In this document: positions 32,312-41,776 of the stretch, piece after piece | Numbering within the stretch: position 1 is the stretch's first letter | Layout: each line of letters starts with the position of its first letter | Program-made: the position numbers and the translations under genes | Origin: Polytrichum commune | Taxonomy: Eukaryota > Streptophyta > Polytrichopsida > Polytrichales > Polytrichaceae | NCBI GenBank assembly: GCA_950295325.1 | Contig: OX485809.1 | Span: 23,016,144-23,080,143 of the forward strand | Length of the DNA: 64,000 nt | Reading direction: 5' to 3' | Notes under the pieces: model-generated | Told to the model about the DNA's origin: nothing | Database searches by the model: none | What the model saw: the letters and a program-made list of their open reading frames with translations, nothing else

Positions 32312-34640
32312 CGTCATTCCAAATTGCTACCACATATGTGCCGTTGTTTTGTTCTCTCACTCATGTAGAAGTGTTTCCATACATGGTTTGAGGGTTTAGG
32401 TTCCCAGCTTTCCAACGAACCCACCCGCTTTTTTTTACGATGCCTACAATGAAAGTTAAACGTTCGCAAATCGCGAGGACTACTTCAAGTTGGCACAATC
32501 TCTACTTAGACATATAACTTATGGTATACATTGGGGTTTTTAGAAGGGGTCATGAACGCACGTGATTCTCAAACATAATGTAGAGTGCATCCCCCGAGTT
32601 CCTATAGGCTTCATGAAGATATCTTACCAACACCTTACACAAATTAGAACATTCTAGAAAAGCAAATTAATATGGTCCACATTGATATTAAACTAGGGAT
32701 TTGGTGTGGGCTTAAATTTAATGTGGCCCACATTAGTGATCATTTGGGGGGGGTGCACTATACTAAATCCGTATGAGTATATGTGAGTGCACAAAAGAGG
32801 TATTGATTTGAACTTTGTTGTATTATGTATTATTCTTCACAAAATTATAAGTTGTAGTTATGTAAATATATAGAATAATTTTAAAAAATATACAACATCT
32901 CTACTAACTTGTATGGTAGTGTCATTAGATTTTATAGAATAAGGTTTATTTTATTTTAGTATTGGCTTAAACTGGTACATAAAAAGAACCAACCACAAGT
33001 GAACATACGATCTTACATATCATTTGATGGTAGACTTCAAAACAATAATTGCATTAGCTTTTATGACATGTATTACAAATCAGAGTATGGGAGGATTGAA
33101 TGGAAACAGATGCTTAGGGACTTGGAAAAAGCCCCGGACGTGGCCTACCATGACATTCTTAACAAATTTGATTTGATTTGGGGGGTCAAAGGTCTTATTG
33201 TGACCCGTAGCAACTTAGTCCCTACTTGGAAGGATAGGCCTCAAATGAGCATTATTTCTAGATTTCAACTTAGGCTGCGCTGTTTCGGCTGGGTTGGTTG
33301 TATTTTCAATTTGTGCCAAAAAAAGAATAAGACATGTATTGCAAATATAAGGGCCGGTTCACAATATGGCCAAACTTTAAGAGGTTCAACATTTGGACCA
33401 ATGAAAATGCTGAAATGCCCAAAGTCCGTCCTCTCGGCCTTCACACTAGAGGCCGAAGTTCAAAGGACGTGGCCTCCAAAAGAGCCTAGGTGGCAACACT
33501 TTTAGGAAGTTATGGCGCCAAGAGTTCGGCCTCTCGAGCAAAGATTGGGTATAGCAAAATGCTCAACCCAAACTTCCGTCGAGAGGCCGAACTTTTTTTT
33601 CATTAAAATAATCAATCATTGACAAGATCTTGGCCGTTAGATTGGAGGGGTTATTTTGAGCAAGGAATAAAGTGGCATGCTCCTTTGAGTTTGGACTTTG
33701 GGATTGGCCTTTGGAGGCTTCACACTTTGGCCATCCAAGCCGAGAGGCCGTGGGAGTTCATGGCCAAAGGTTTGGACTTTGCGCTTGGCCTTTGGAGGCT
33801 TCACACTATGCCCAACTAAGGCTACCCTTACTATATTTTCTTGGCTATTTTCAGTTCATTTCTTTGGACTATCAACAAAGTTGGGCCACTTAATCGCACG
33901 GCCTCTTCACTTGGACGGCCAAGAATATGTCCAAACTTCCAAAAAAAAATGATTGTGAATTATATAAATATAAATATAAGCAATTGTGAAGATTCCTTGT
34001 GAGAGAATACCATTCATAAAATTGCACACCCAATCAAAACTTTATTCAATATCAAGTTTACAAATCACGAGTGAATATGAATCAATGTAACTGGATGTGT
34101 AGTTTTTATCATCCATATTATGGTTGTATTTCATCCGTTAACGTTTATAGAGTCAGATTTACAAAGAAGGGAGTACCATTTTGTTAACTGTTAACACGTT
34201 TAACATTTATAGTGTGCAATATGTGGGGAGTAGAAGAAAGATAACATTTAGAGATGTTTTGGATCACGTGTACAACCGATATAACTATAGTTTACTACAT
34301 TTTGTGGCATACCAAAATTAGAATAAATATAGGTAACTGCATTTTTTCAAGACATATCACAAACAACTATAGTTAACTTGAACTTAGCACATGGATGTGA
34401 TAACAACGATGTGAAAGAAGGATGTGGCCTCACGAGAGGCGAGAACCTTGGTTAGCCTCCCATAGATTTCTTCTCGATTATGGAGCAAAGGCCTCATGGA
34501 GTAGTATGAACATTGCACTAAGATCCATAAACCTCATACAATATACAAGTTTTGTATGAAAAAATGATGGCTTTATTTACATCTCCAACGGTTACAAAAT
34601 TGGTATGATTCAAAATTGTTGCAAAAAAAACAAAAAAAAT
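32312..34640. other. Gene-poor interior of the hAT with element fragments
   Basis: No convincing gene. 32540-32595 resembles the right end, and 32743-32830 the left end, of the small element at 45353-45848 (GTGCAC next to G-rich ends, then GTGCACAAAAGRGGTATT). A 70-bp foldback lies at 33524-33593, and a direct repeat of about 40 bp (TTGGACTTTGNGNTTGGCCTTTGG onward) starts at 33691 and 33772. On the minus strand AATAAA at 34577-34572 is the probable poly(A) signal of the kinase-like gene. Confidence 0.5.
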
Positions 34641-36557
34641 CTATTTTGCAGTGTCACGGAAGCACATTGTCGGGTTAACCATGTTGTATGGAGGGGACTT
34701 CAAAATGTTCACTACGTGTGTGATGGTTGACCTTTCCGCTGGATTGGTCTTCGTCAATGAATCCAATGCTAACTCAAACCGCATATTCAAGCCATTTGGA
34801 TCACTGTTTAGCTGAAACAAGGGGGAAGTCGCATCCCTGGCATAAATCTTCTTTGCCAAAGCACCCACTGAGAAGGACTCCGATAGAAACGTGTGCCTAT
34901 GTTTCCGAGCCATCCTCACCGGAGAGGTGGATGTTCCACGTTGCCCTCGTACATGGAATAATTCTGGACCAGCACAGTTGTATTTTGCTTTGTGCTTGTT
35001 CATCTCATCCACTGAATCTTTTCCATAGTTGGAGGGTGCGTCTTCACCTCCCCAGGATGCCATGCCCCAATCACACACACCAATGTAAACCGTGTTCTCA
35101 CGGTCTTGTGGGAAATGCAACATGACATTGTTGGGATTAAGGTCATTGTGCAACACGTTATGCTTGTGCACTACATCCACAATGCACATTAGAGCCCATG
35201 CCAAATAAGCTCGATGCCTTCGATATACAACCAACCGTTTCCGTGCTTCAAAGTCTGCCCCAGGCATGTGAAGGATTGTGCGCTCGTGGGTTTCCGGAAC
35301 GCTGAAGTCATAGATCCTCATGTTTTTCAAGGAGCCTCCATTCCACCACATCGAATAGGATTCGTATGTTTTCATATTGAGGTATTGTAGCTTGATTACC
35401 CCAGGATGATCTACTGGACACGCCAATGCTTCAACTGAACGTTCCTTTCGATTCTCCAAACTATTCGTGGCCTTCATGGTCTTCCCAGCCCACTCTATCC
35501 AGCTAGGGATGAATGATGCTCCATGAATTGCGACTCTCCGCACCACTCCGAAGGTCCCTTGGAAGATTTCCTTATCCAAGGCTTTGATCTCCGCATTCCT
35601 AGGCAACCATATGACACCCTGCCGGCCCTGAGTGGCAATGTTGTCTGCCATCTGCCTGTCAATAAAAATGGGAAGGTTGCGGGCGGATGTTCCTTTTGCT
35701 GCTATTACGCCTCTTTTCCAATTCTCTAGCTTCATGTACAGCTCGGACTTCCTGCCACTACTACTTCCCTCGCTAGGATGCACAGCATCATATGCCATTG
35801 TTGGATTGTAGATTGCTTCCACGGCTTGTTGTTCAATCCAGGTGCCCCAATCGCTCATGCCCCTAGCATCTTCAAACTCCGCTCCAGCCGTGGCTTCCGT
35901 GAGAATAAGAATCAAATCGTTCCTCACCAAATCCAACCCCTTTGTACCATCATTGAGGTATTTTTTTTCCAAATAAACCATGCTGTTATTTCTAAACCAC
36001 TCCAACAGCACGACCCTACAATGGTTTCGAGCCTCATCGATCCGCGGGTCGCGTTTGCCTCTATTTTTCCTTTTCCTCGATTGCGAACCTGAAACCCCGG
36101 ACCCCTCCTCCGTCCCTTCCGAAATTGCTGGGCGTTTTTGTCCCCGTCTTTCACCATGCTCCGAACCCTGAGGTACATCACGTGCAGGGCTCTCCGGTCT
36201 TGATGTCCGCCGTGTCGGAGATCGTGGTGGCACGGACTCTCCATGAGTGGCTGCATTTATATCGGTGGAACTGCCTGAGCTTGGTCCCCTTCCTGTTCTC
36301 CCTCTATGTCCACTGTTTCCCCGACTCCCACGTGTTCCACGGCTTCCACGTGTTTGGTTGCCTCCTGAATGGCCAACTGCAAAGAACTCTTCGTCAAACC
36401 GAAAAGGATCTGGACGTGGGGGACGTGCTGCAGTGCTTCCACTTCCGGCCTCGCTTCCCGTACCCTCTCCAGTATGCGCAAGTGGAGTGCTTTGGAGCCA
36501 AGCACGGTGCAGCCTCGTATCCTCGTCTTGGTAAGGAGCAATGTCCTCCCCCTCCAT
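34641..36557 (-). CDS. Protein-kinase-like cargo protein of the hAT
   Basis: A 638-codon frame from ATG 36557 (MEGEDIAPYQDED); the open extension upstream of this ATG is low-complexity leader sequence between the TATA box and the start. Residues 1-180 are disordered and Gly/Ser/Arg-rich with a basic patch (RKRKNRGKRDPR, about 161-172). Residues 181-300 are helical and unassigned. A kinase fold follows: glycine loop GTFGVV (334-339), Lys359 or Lys362 (AGKTMK), helix-C Glu376, catalytic loop LHNDLNPNNVML (Asp472, Asn477), DWG in place of DFG (Asp496), APE-like GPELF (530-534). The Lys normally two residues after the catalytic Asp is Asn here. The invariant Lys, Asp and Asn appear present, so activity is possible. 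The substrate is unknown. It sits at the right end of the hAT, facing inward, 300 bp from a G/C-rich array. Confidence 0.8.
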   Translation of the reverse strand: MEGEDIAPYQDEDTRLHRAWLQSTPLAHTGEGTGSEAGSGSTAARPPRPDPFRFDEEFFAVGHSGGNQTRGSRGTRGSRGNSGHRGRTGRGPSSGSSTDINAATHGESVPPRSPTRRTSRPESPARDVPQGSEHGERRGQKRPAISEGTEEGSGVSGSQSRKRKNRGKRDPRIDEARNHCRVVLLEWFRNNSMVYLEKKYLNDGTKGLDLVRNDLILILTEATAGAEFEDARGMSDWGTWIEQQAVEAIYNPTMAYDAVHPSEGSSSGRKSELYMKLENWKRGVIAAKGTSARNLPIFIDRQMADNIATQGRQGVIWLPRNAEIKALDKEIFQGTFGVVRRVAIHGASFIPSWIEWAGKTMKATNSLENRKERSVEALACPVDHPGVIKLQYLNMKTYESYSMWWNGGSLKNMRIYDFSVPETHERTILHMPGADFEARKRLVVYRRHRAYLAWALMCIVDVVHKHNVLHNDLNPNNVMLHFPQDRENTVYIGVCDWGMASWGGEDAPSNYGKDSVDEMNKHKAKYNCAGPELFHVRGQRGTSTSPVRMARKHRHTFLSESFSVGALAKKIYARDATSPLFQLNSDPNGLNMRFELALDSLTKTNPAERSTITHVVNILKSPPYNMVNPTMCFRDTAK

Positions 36558-36781
36558 CGTGAAAAAAACCGCGTGAGTGAGTGAATGTAAAAAGGAGTGA
36601 GTGAATGTAGAAATGAGTGCGTGAATCTGGAAAAAAAATTGCGAGGGTTCCCCCACAATTTGCCCTGCCCTCCCAAACCCCCTGAGACCCGCGCGGTGCC
36701 GCTGTCCTTGGGACGGCAACAAGGTCTCGGGTCCCTTTGTGGTGGGAGGAGAGGAAAGTGAGGGGAACTAAAACCCCACGG

Positions 36782-36790
36782 CTTTATATA
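36782..36790 (-). promoter_or_regulatory. TATA box of the kinase-like cargo gene
   Basis: CTATATAAAG context on the minus strand (TATATAAAG, 36790-36782), 225 bp before the ATG and about 80 bp from the edge of the G/C-rich array. No in-frame ATG precedes MEGED in the expected transcript apart from the in-frame one at 36722; the shorter start was preferred because the extension is Phe/His/Thr-rich leader-like sequence. Confidence 0.65.
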
Positions 36791-36867
36791 GGCAAAGGGG
36801 AGCACAATCATTATGGGATCCCGGTCGGATTTGACATGGGGCACGAAAAGGACGTATGGGGAATGTG

Positions 36868-37790
36868 GGAACGCGGGGGCGGACGGAGGGAACGAGGGGG
36901 CGGACGTAGGGGAACACGGGCGGACGGAAGGGAACGGAGCGCGGACGGGAGGGAACGTACGGGAACATGGGGCGGACGGGAGGGGAACGTGGGGCGGACT
37001 GGAGGGGAACGCGGGCGGACGGGAGTGGAACGTAGCGCGGACAGGAGGGAACATGGGGTGGACGGGAGGGAACGTGGGCGGACGGGAGGGAACGTGGGCG
37101 GACGGGAGGGGAACGTGGGCGGACGGGAGGGGAACGTAGCGCGGACAGGAGGGAACATGGGGCGGACGGGAGGGAACGTGGGGCGGACGGGAGGGAACGT
37201 GGGCGGACGGGAAGGGAACGTGGGGCGGACGGGAGGGAACGTGGGCGGACGGGAAGGGAACGGGTGCGGACTGGGGGGGAACGGGCGCGGACGGGAGGGA
37301 ACGCGGTAGGGAACGGGTGCGGACGTTAGGAAACGTGTGGGAACGTGAACGCACGGCGGGGGAACGTGGGGCGGACGTGAGGGAACTTGGGGCGGACGGA
37401 GCCCTCCGCGTTCCCCCCGTCCGCCCCCGCGTTCCCCCGTCCGCTCCAGCGTTCTCCCCCCCGTTCCCAACCCCCTTCCGCCCCACCCCTGTCCGCTCCA
37501 CCCCCTCCCCCGTCCGCTCCACCCCCCTCCGTCGTCCGCTCCACCCCCCTCCGTCCGCCCCACCCCCGTCCACTCCACCCCCTCCCCCGTCCGCTCCACC
37601 CCCCTCCCCCGTCCGCCCCACCCCCGTCCACTCCACCCCCCTCCGTCCGCCCCACCCCCGTCCGCTCCACCCCCCGTCCGTCCGCACCACCCCCCTCCCC
37701 CGTCCGCACCACCCCCCTCCGCCGTCTGCACCACCCCCCTCCGCCGTCCGCACCACCCCCCTCTCCCGTCCGCCCCACCGTCCGCCCCAC
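36868..37790. repeat. G-rich/C-rich inverted tandem array upstream of the kinase-like gene
   Basis: From 36868 to about 37400 the plus strand repeats GGACGGGAGGGAACGTGGGC-type words. From about 37401 to 37790 it switches to CCGTCCGCTCCACCCCC words, so the two halves form one large imperfect inverted repeat centred near 37400. The first half faces the kinase gene. The second half is the right-hand counterpart of the array near the left hAT end. Cruciform or G-quadruplex structures are possible. Confidence 0.85.
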
Positions 37791-38055
37791 ACCTTCCTTA
37801 GTCATATTTTTCTACTTTGATTTTAACAGAACCCTAAACACAATGGCAAAATGGTTTACTTGGCAAGGGAAATATGCACATCCACGTCGGCGTTTTCTGC
37901 CACATAGGACGCCACCTTGGCAAGAAGGTAAGTATTTTACCCACCCTAGTCCATTCCCCCCTATGTTGACCCTACGTGGACCCTATTGTGTCGTGACGGA
38001 GGGGTCCGTCACGACACGACCTGACATGACGGCACGACACCGTCATGACGTCGCG
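37791..38055. promoter_or_regulatory. hAT right subterminal region
   Basis: Contains GTCGTGACGG at 37990-37999, CCGTCACGAC at 38006-38015 and CCGTCATGAC at 38040-38049, the same words as at the left end. The stretch CTATTGTGTCGTGACGGAGGG (about 37983-38003) repeats the sequence at 11190-11210 in direct orientation. No gene. Confidence 0.6.
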
Positions 38056-38068
38056 ATAGACAACCCTG

Positions 38069-38076
38069 GACAGATC
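38069..38076 (+). repeat. 8-bp target-site duplication of the giant hAT, right copy
   Basis: GACAGATC, identical to 11173-11180. Confidence 0.95.
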
Positions 38077-38864
38077 CCGCTATCACCGACAAACAAAAAT
38101 CATGCCTCATCAAATTCCGCACAGGAACCTACATGGGGAATACGAGAAAACAAATGTTTTTTTGCCACCAAAGATTTCCCACTATCACGTGCCCCATATG
38201 CAACTCAAATGAACCAGATACATGGATACATGTATTACTTACATGTAAACACCAACATATACACTCACTTAGAGTTAAAAGACATAACAAAGCAGTCGGA
38301 GAAATTAGGAAGCTCCTAATCTCATCAGAAAAATCCCGATGCTTTACTCTCATGAATGCTGGCACCTTCAATAACAACCCCCAAGAAAACACAGTCCCCA
38401 ATTGGCTACTCCCCTGCACATGTAGTACACAAAGATGTCACTGCAACGCAAGATTTAGACCTGATATCCTCTGTGTTAAAGGACTACCCTATCAAAATGC
38501 CCCTCCCAGAGATGTCGACCCTAACCTTACCATACAATTCATTGAATTCACATACTGCAATGACAAATTCTCCCCAAAAGCAATTGAAGCAAAAAATAAT
38601 AAATACAACTCACTAATTGCTAGCATTGCTTCCAAAGGATGGAAAATCGAACCACTTATTGTTATCACTGCTGGTGCCAGAACGACTGCCCACATCCCAT
38701 CTATGAAAGCACTAGAGACCAACTTCAAAATGCCTATGGCCACCATCAAAAATACTTTCAAAAATATTAACACCATTGCAATACAATATGCTATGTCTAT
38801 TCTCCTCCATAAAAGGAGAATTGAAAACCACCAACCACTCCCCCAAAATCCAGACCCCCCTTAA
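38077..38864 (+). pseudogene. LINE ORF2 C-terminus: CCHC finger and restriction-like endonuclease (RLE)
   Basis: Open for 250 codons. A finger CPICNSNEPDTWIHVLLTC has the Cys-x2-Cys-x9-His-x4-Cys spacing of R2-type elements. About 70 residues later RPDILCVKG (Pro-Asp codons near 38457-38462), then QFIEFTYCND (Glu at 38544) and KAIEAKNNKYNSL (KxxKY near 38592-38603) reproduce the PD-(D/E)xK layout of the restriction-like endonuclease that R2, R4, CRE and Dualen elements use to cut target DNA. This segment itself has no stop. Together with the APE domain 30 kb upstream (6 kb in the uninterrupted element) it gives the element two endonucleases. Confidence 0.75.
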
Positions 38865-39090
38865 CTCAGAACTTAAAAGTTAGGGTAAGGGGCAAAGGGT
38901 ATTATATTAGGCGTAGGTTACATTACTGGTTTCTTGTGTCTAAAGTGTCTACTCTCGAAAGGGGGGAGTAGATCTTCTCCTTCATACCTCTGTCCTGTGG
39001 GCTTGGGATTGAAGGTAGATCGAACAGACACTTAATTCACGTCGGTCTCCTTCGGAGACCGAAGTTGTTATTATTATTATTATTATTTTT
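38865..39090 (+). other. LINE 3' untranslated region with hairpin and (TTA)n tail
   Basis: A perfect hairpin CGGTCTCC-TTC-GGAGACCG (39043-39061) is followed at once by (TTA)n at about 39067-39087. Non-LTR reverse transcriptases often recognise a 3' stem-loop and start copying on a short tandem tail, so this pair probably is the recognition signal. Confidence 0.75.
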
Positions 39091-39134
39091 CATCGTAAAT
39101 TTGTTGCGGGTTATGTGGGAAACCACAAACCCCC

Positions 39135-39410
39135 GTTTCATGTTTGTGACAACGAAGTGGGATTGATGACCCACAAGGTTGTTTCATGTTTGTGACAACG
39201 AAGTGGGATTGATGACCCACAAGGTTGTTTCATGTTTGTGACAACGAAGTGGGATTGATGACCCACAAGGTTGTTTCATGTTTGTGACAACGAAGTGGGA
39301 TTGATGACCCACAAGGTTGTTTCATGTTTGTGACAACGAAGTGGGATTGATGACCCACAAGGTTGTTTCATGTTTGTGACAACGAAGTGGGATTAATGAC
39401 CCGCAAGGTT
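39135..39410. repeat. 46-bp tandem repeat, six copies
   Basis: Units start GTTTCATGTTTGTGACAACG at 39135, 39181, 39227, 39273, 39319 and 39365 and are nearly identical (the last has two changes). A partial unit follows. Near-identity suggests recent amplification. Confidence 0.9.
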
Positions 39411-41000
39411 GTTTTCTGTCGTTCCCATTGGTGAGGCGCGATTGCTGGTCACCATGGGTTTGAAAGTTTAGGAGCCAATCTTTCGGACGTCAGCTCGTGT
39501 TCTGACGTCCCGTTTTACCCGTCCGAGGTCTGTGGTATCTTATCACCCTACCCTTACCCTTGACCCATATAGAGCCGCAACAGGATAGATCGACGGGAAA
39601 AAGTTTGAAGACTTGAAGAAACTGAAGACCAAGACTCTTGAAGACTAGAAGATTTGACGGTCCGGTAAACAAATCCAGTTGCAGCCAAAAGCCCAGTGTT
39701 TTCCCAAGGCGGAACCCTCTCTACCCGACAGCAGCCGCCTGGGCCCGCCACCAGTAGTTAGGGATTGTGGCCTCTACTTAAGGCTGAATAAGGAGCTTGA
39801 GAAGGGTTCTCTTCTCCGATGTTGTATTTTGTCACTTCCCACCCAATAAAACTCTAGTTCTCCATCTATTCTGACTTGTTTTGTGCACGGACTGTTAGGA
39901 GAATGTTGCGGATTTAGAGAGAATGAATGAGTAGGAAGTACGGATAGGACAAAGGAGAGGAAACCCGGATCGGATCCGACTGCAGTACTATGGATCCTTT
40001 CTAAGTGTAGTGGGAAGGAAACCTCATTATTCCGGATGTCTGAGTAACGCCTATGTGAGATAGCCGTCGTTAGGACTGGGTAAGATCAAGGAGGTGCCGG
40101 ACTTACGCCATCCGATCGTCTGAAGAGGTCTCACGGATCCTGGGTGAGGCAATCCGGAAAGTGGTACAGATCGCCCAGTTATCTCAGATTTAGTAGAGCC
40201 TAAGTTCGTTGTAGCCGGATCGGTCTGTCGGAAGGAGGAGAGAAACCGGAACAGTTAGGATTCCGGTCCGTAAGGTCATTTCCGGCGTGTAGTGGGAAGG
40301 AAACCTCATTATTCTGGATGCATGGGTAACGTCCATGTGAGAGAGCCATCGTTAGGACTGGGTAAGATCAGGGAGGTGCCGGACTTACGCCATCTGACCT
40401 TCTGAAGAGGTCTCACAGTCTTTGGGCGGGGTAATCCGGAAAGTGGCACGGATCGCCCAGTTATCCCGGATTAACATATCTCCGGCCAAATCTTAACCTT
40501 TCTATCGTTGTAGTCCTGGGAACCATCCGGATTCTCTGTGTGACCTGCCAAGAAATATTAGGCTGATCCGGACTGGTTGTGAGAGAAATCCGGATTCTGA
40601 CCATATAGGGACGTCTTCACCGGATGAACCCAATCATCAATGGAGGTAGGAAGTAGGTAGGTAGGTATTGAGAAAAGATGCATGTAGGAGTAAGACTTAA
40701 TTATAGAGGTTCATTCCGGAAGGCAAGTCCCGGAATAAGGACTTCCAAAGGACTATCTGGATCCGGAAAGCCAATCCGGCCGGTGGTCGACTTTCAAGCA
40801 GGAAAAGTGCGGCCCTGACATCCTGCACTTCACATAATCCCTGGACGATACTCGGATCATCCGGACAGACCGGATTAGGCATTGAAATACGCCTATCCGG
40901 AAACTTTTGGTGTTCGTGTGCTCCCACATCGCTTACCAAGTTCTTTTCATCCAAATTTCAATCATCCATGATTTGGATTCTAGTGTATCAAAGCTTTTTA
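39411..41000. repeat. G/C-richer unidentified repeat block with an internal 283-bp duplication
   Basis: No coding frame. A stretch of about 190 bp starting GTAGTGGGAAGGAAACCTC occurs at 40006 and again at 40289 with about 90 percent identity. The words TCCGGA and ATCCGG recur throughout. CCCAATAAAACTC near 39840 after a CT-rich stretch resembles the R-U5 region of an LTR, and TGTTGCGG occurs at 39103 and 39905, so this may be an LTR-element remnant. That reading is tentative. Confidence 0.45.
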
Positions 41001-41768
41001 AACCACACAAGCTTTGATGATAAGTTTATTATAGAAGAAATATTCACACAACATAACAACACCAACTACGTAGAGGAATGAATAGCTCATTCTATTAGCC
41101 GGATGTTGCATATACGTAAATGTTGCTCAAGGAATGACCTCCCACCTCATTAATTGACACCATAGTTCTTGTGTATACTTTCTTCTCATAGTAAATAGCA
41201 ACAAATTGGGGTGGTGTGCTTACACCTCCATCAAATACCTATTGGTAACCAATCGTCCTCAATCTAGTTTTTCATTGTAGGATGCTAGTCATCACTCCGG
41301 GCCATCCTCCACTTACAGCCAATTTTAAACAACTTCATTTATGAACTATCTCAATTTCAAGCACACCCATTGGACAATCTTCCATGTTATCATCAAGATT
41401 GATCCATGGTCAATTAACCTAAAAGCATGACTCCGAAGCCTCTAGCATGGACCACATACCTAGCAATTGCTTGCAATGTTTGATATCGAGAAAGACCGCT
41501 ATGGGTGATGTTTGATTACATCTCTATTGTCTTTGATGGTAAATAATTGTTCAATAAGATGCTTTGTCACTTCATGAAAGGGGATCAATTTTTTTTTTTA
41601 AATGTGTTGAAAGCGTGGTCCTTGAAGAGTAACCCCATCAAGTGGGGTTGGAAGCAGTAGTATGCATGTCTAGGTTATTCAATTGAGTTTAGTTGCATTC
41701 AGCTGAGTTGAGGTGTTGGTGGTTCACTTTTGTTCATGACCATTACAATTTCCTTCATCAATTGGTGT
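41001..41768. other. Intergenic, nothing recognised
   Basis: Mixed sequence with no open frame of note and no repeat structure seen. Confidence 0.5.
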
Positions 41769-41776
41769 AATTGGTT

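Larger units (their letters stand above)
11181..38068. mobile_element. Giant hAT transposon with cargo genes (26.9 kb, 16.0 kb without nested gypsy)
   Basis: Its ends are the perfect 13-bp inverted repeat CAGGGTTGTCTAT (11181-11193 and 38056-38068), flanked by the 8-bp duplication GACAGATC. Excising the element and one duplication restores an open LINE ORF2 frame through EFWTDPAITDKQK, which confirms both borders. It encodes a BED/hAT transposase (+), a coiled-coil/RING-like protein (-, split by the gypsy insertion), a short uncertain frame (-) and a kinase-like protein (-). Both ends carry several copies of the 10-mer CCGTCACGAC in either orientation, likely transposase-binding sites, followed by long G/C-rich arrays. 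Typical autonomous hATs are 2.5-5 kb with one gene, so the size and cargo are unusual. Confidence 0.9.
38069..39090 (+). mobile_element. LINE, 3' part after the hAT insertion
   Basis: The ORF2 frame resumes with DPAITDKQKSCLIKF and ends at TAA 38862-38864. It is followed by a 3' untranslated region of about 200 bp, a hairpin and a (TTA)n tail, which is the true 3' terminus. No matching target-site duplication can be checked because the 5' end is outside the window. Confidence 0.85.

Noticed and set aside
36558-36722. 55-codon N-terminal extension of the kinase-like protein
   Set aside because: Phe/His/Thr-rich, begins only 35 bp after the likely transcription start, and MEGED fits better; kept as leader.
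36811-38319. Long frames on both strands across the right-hand array
   Set aside because: Same repeat artefact; one of them runs across the hAT border into the LINE.
39103-39912. Solo LTR bounded by TGTTGCGG
   Set aside because: No matching 3' CA border or 5-bp duplication could be placed; kept as unidentified repeat.
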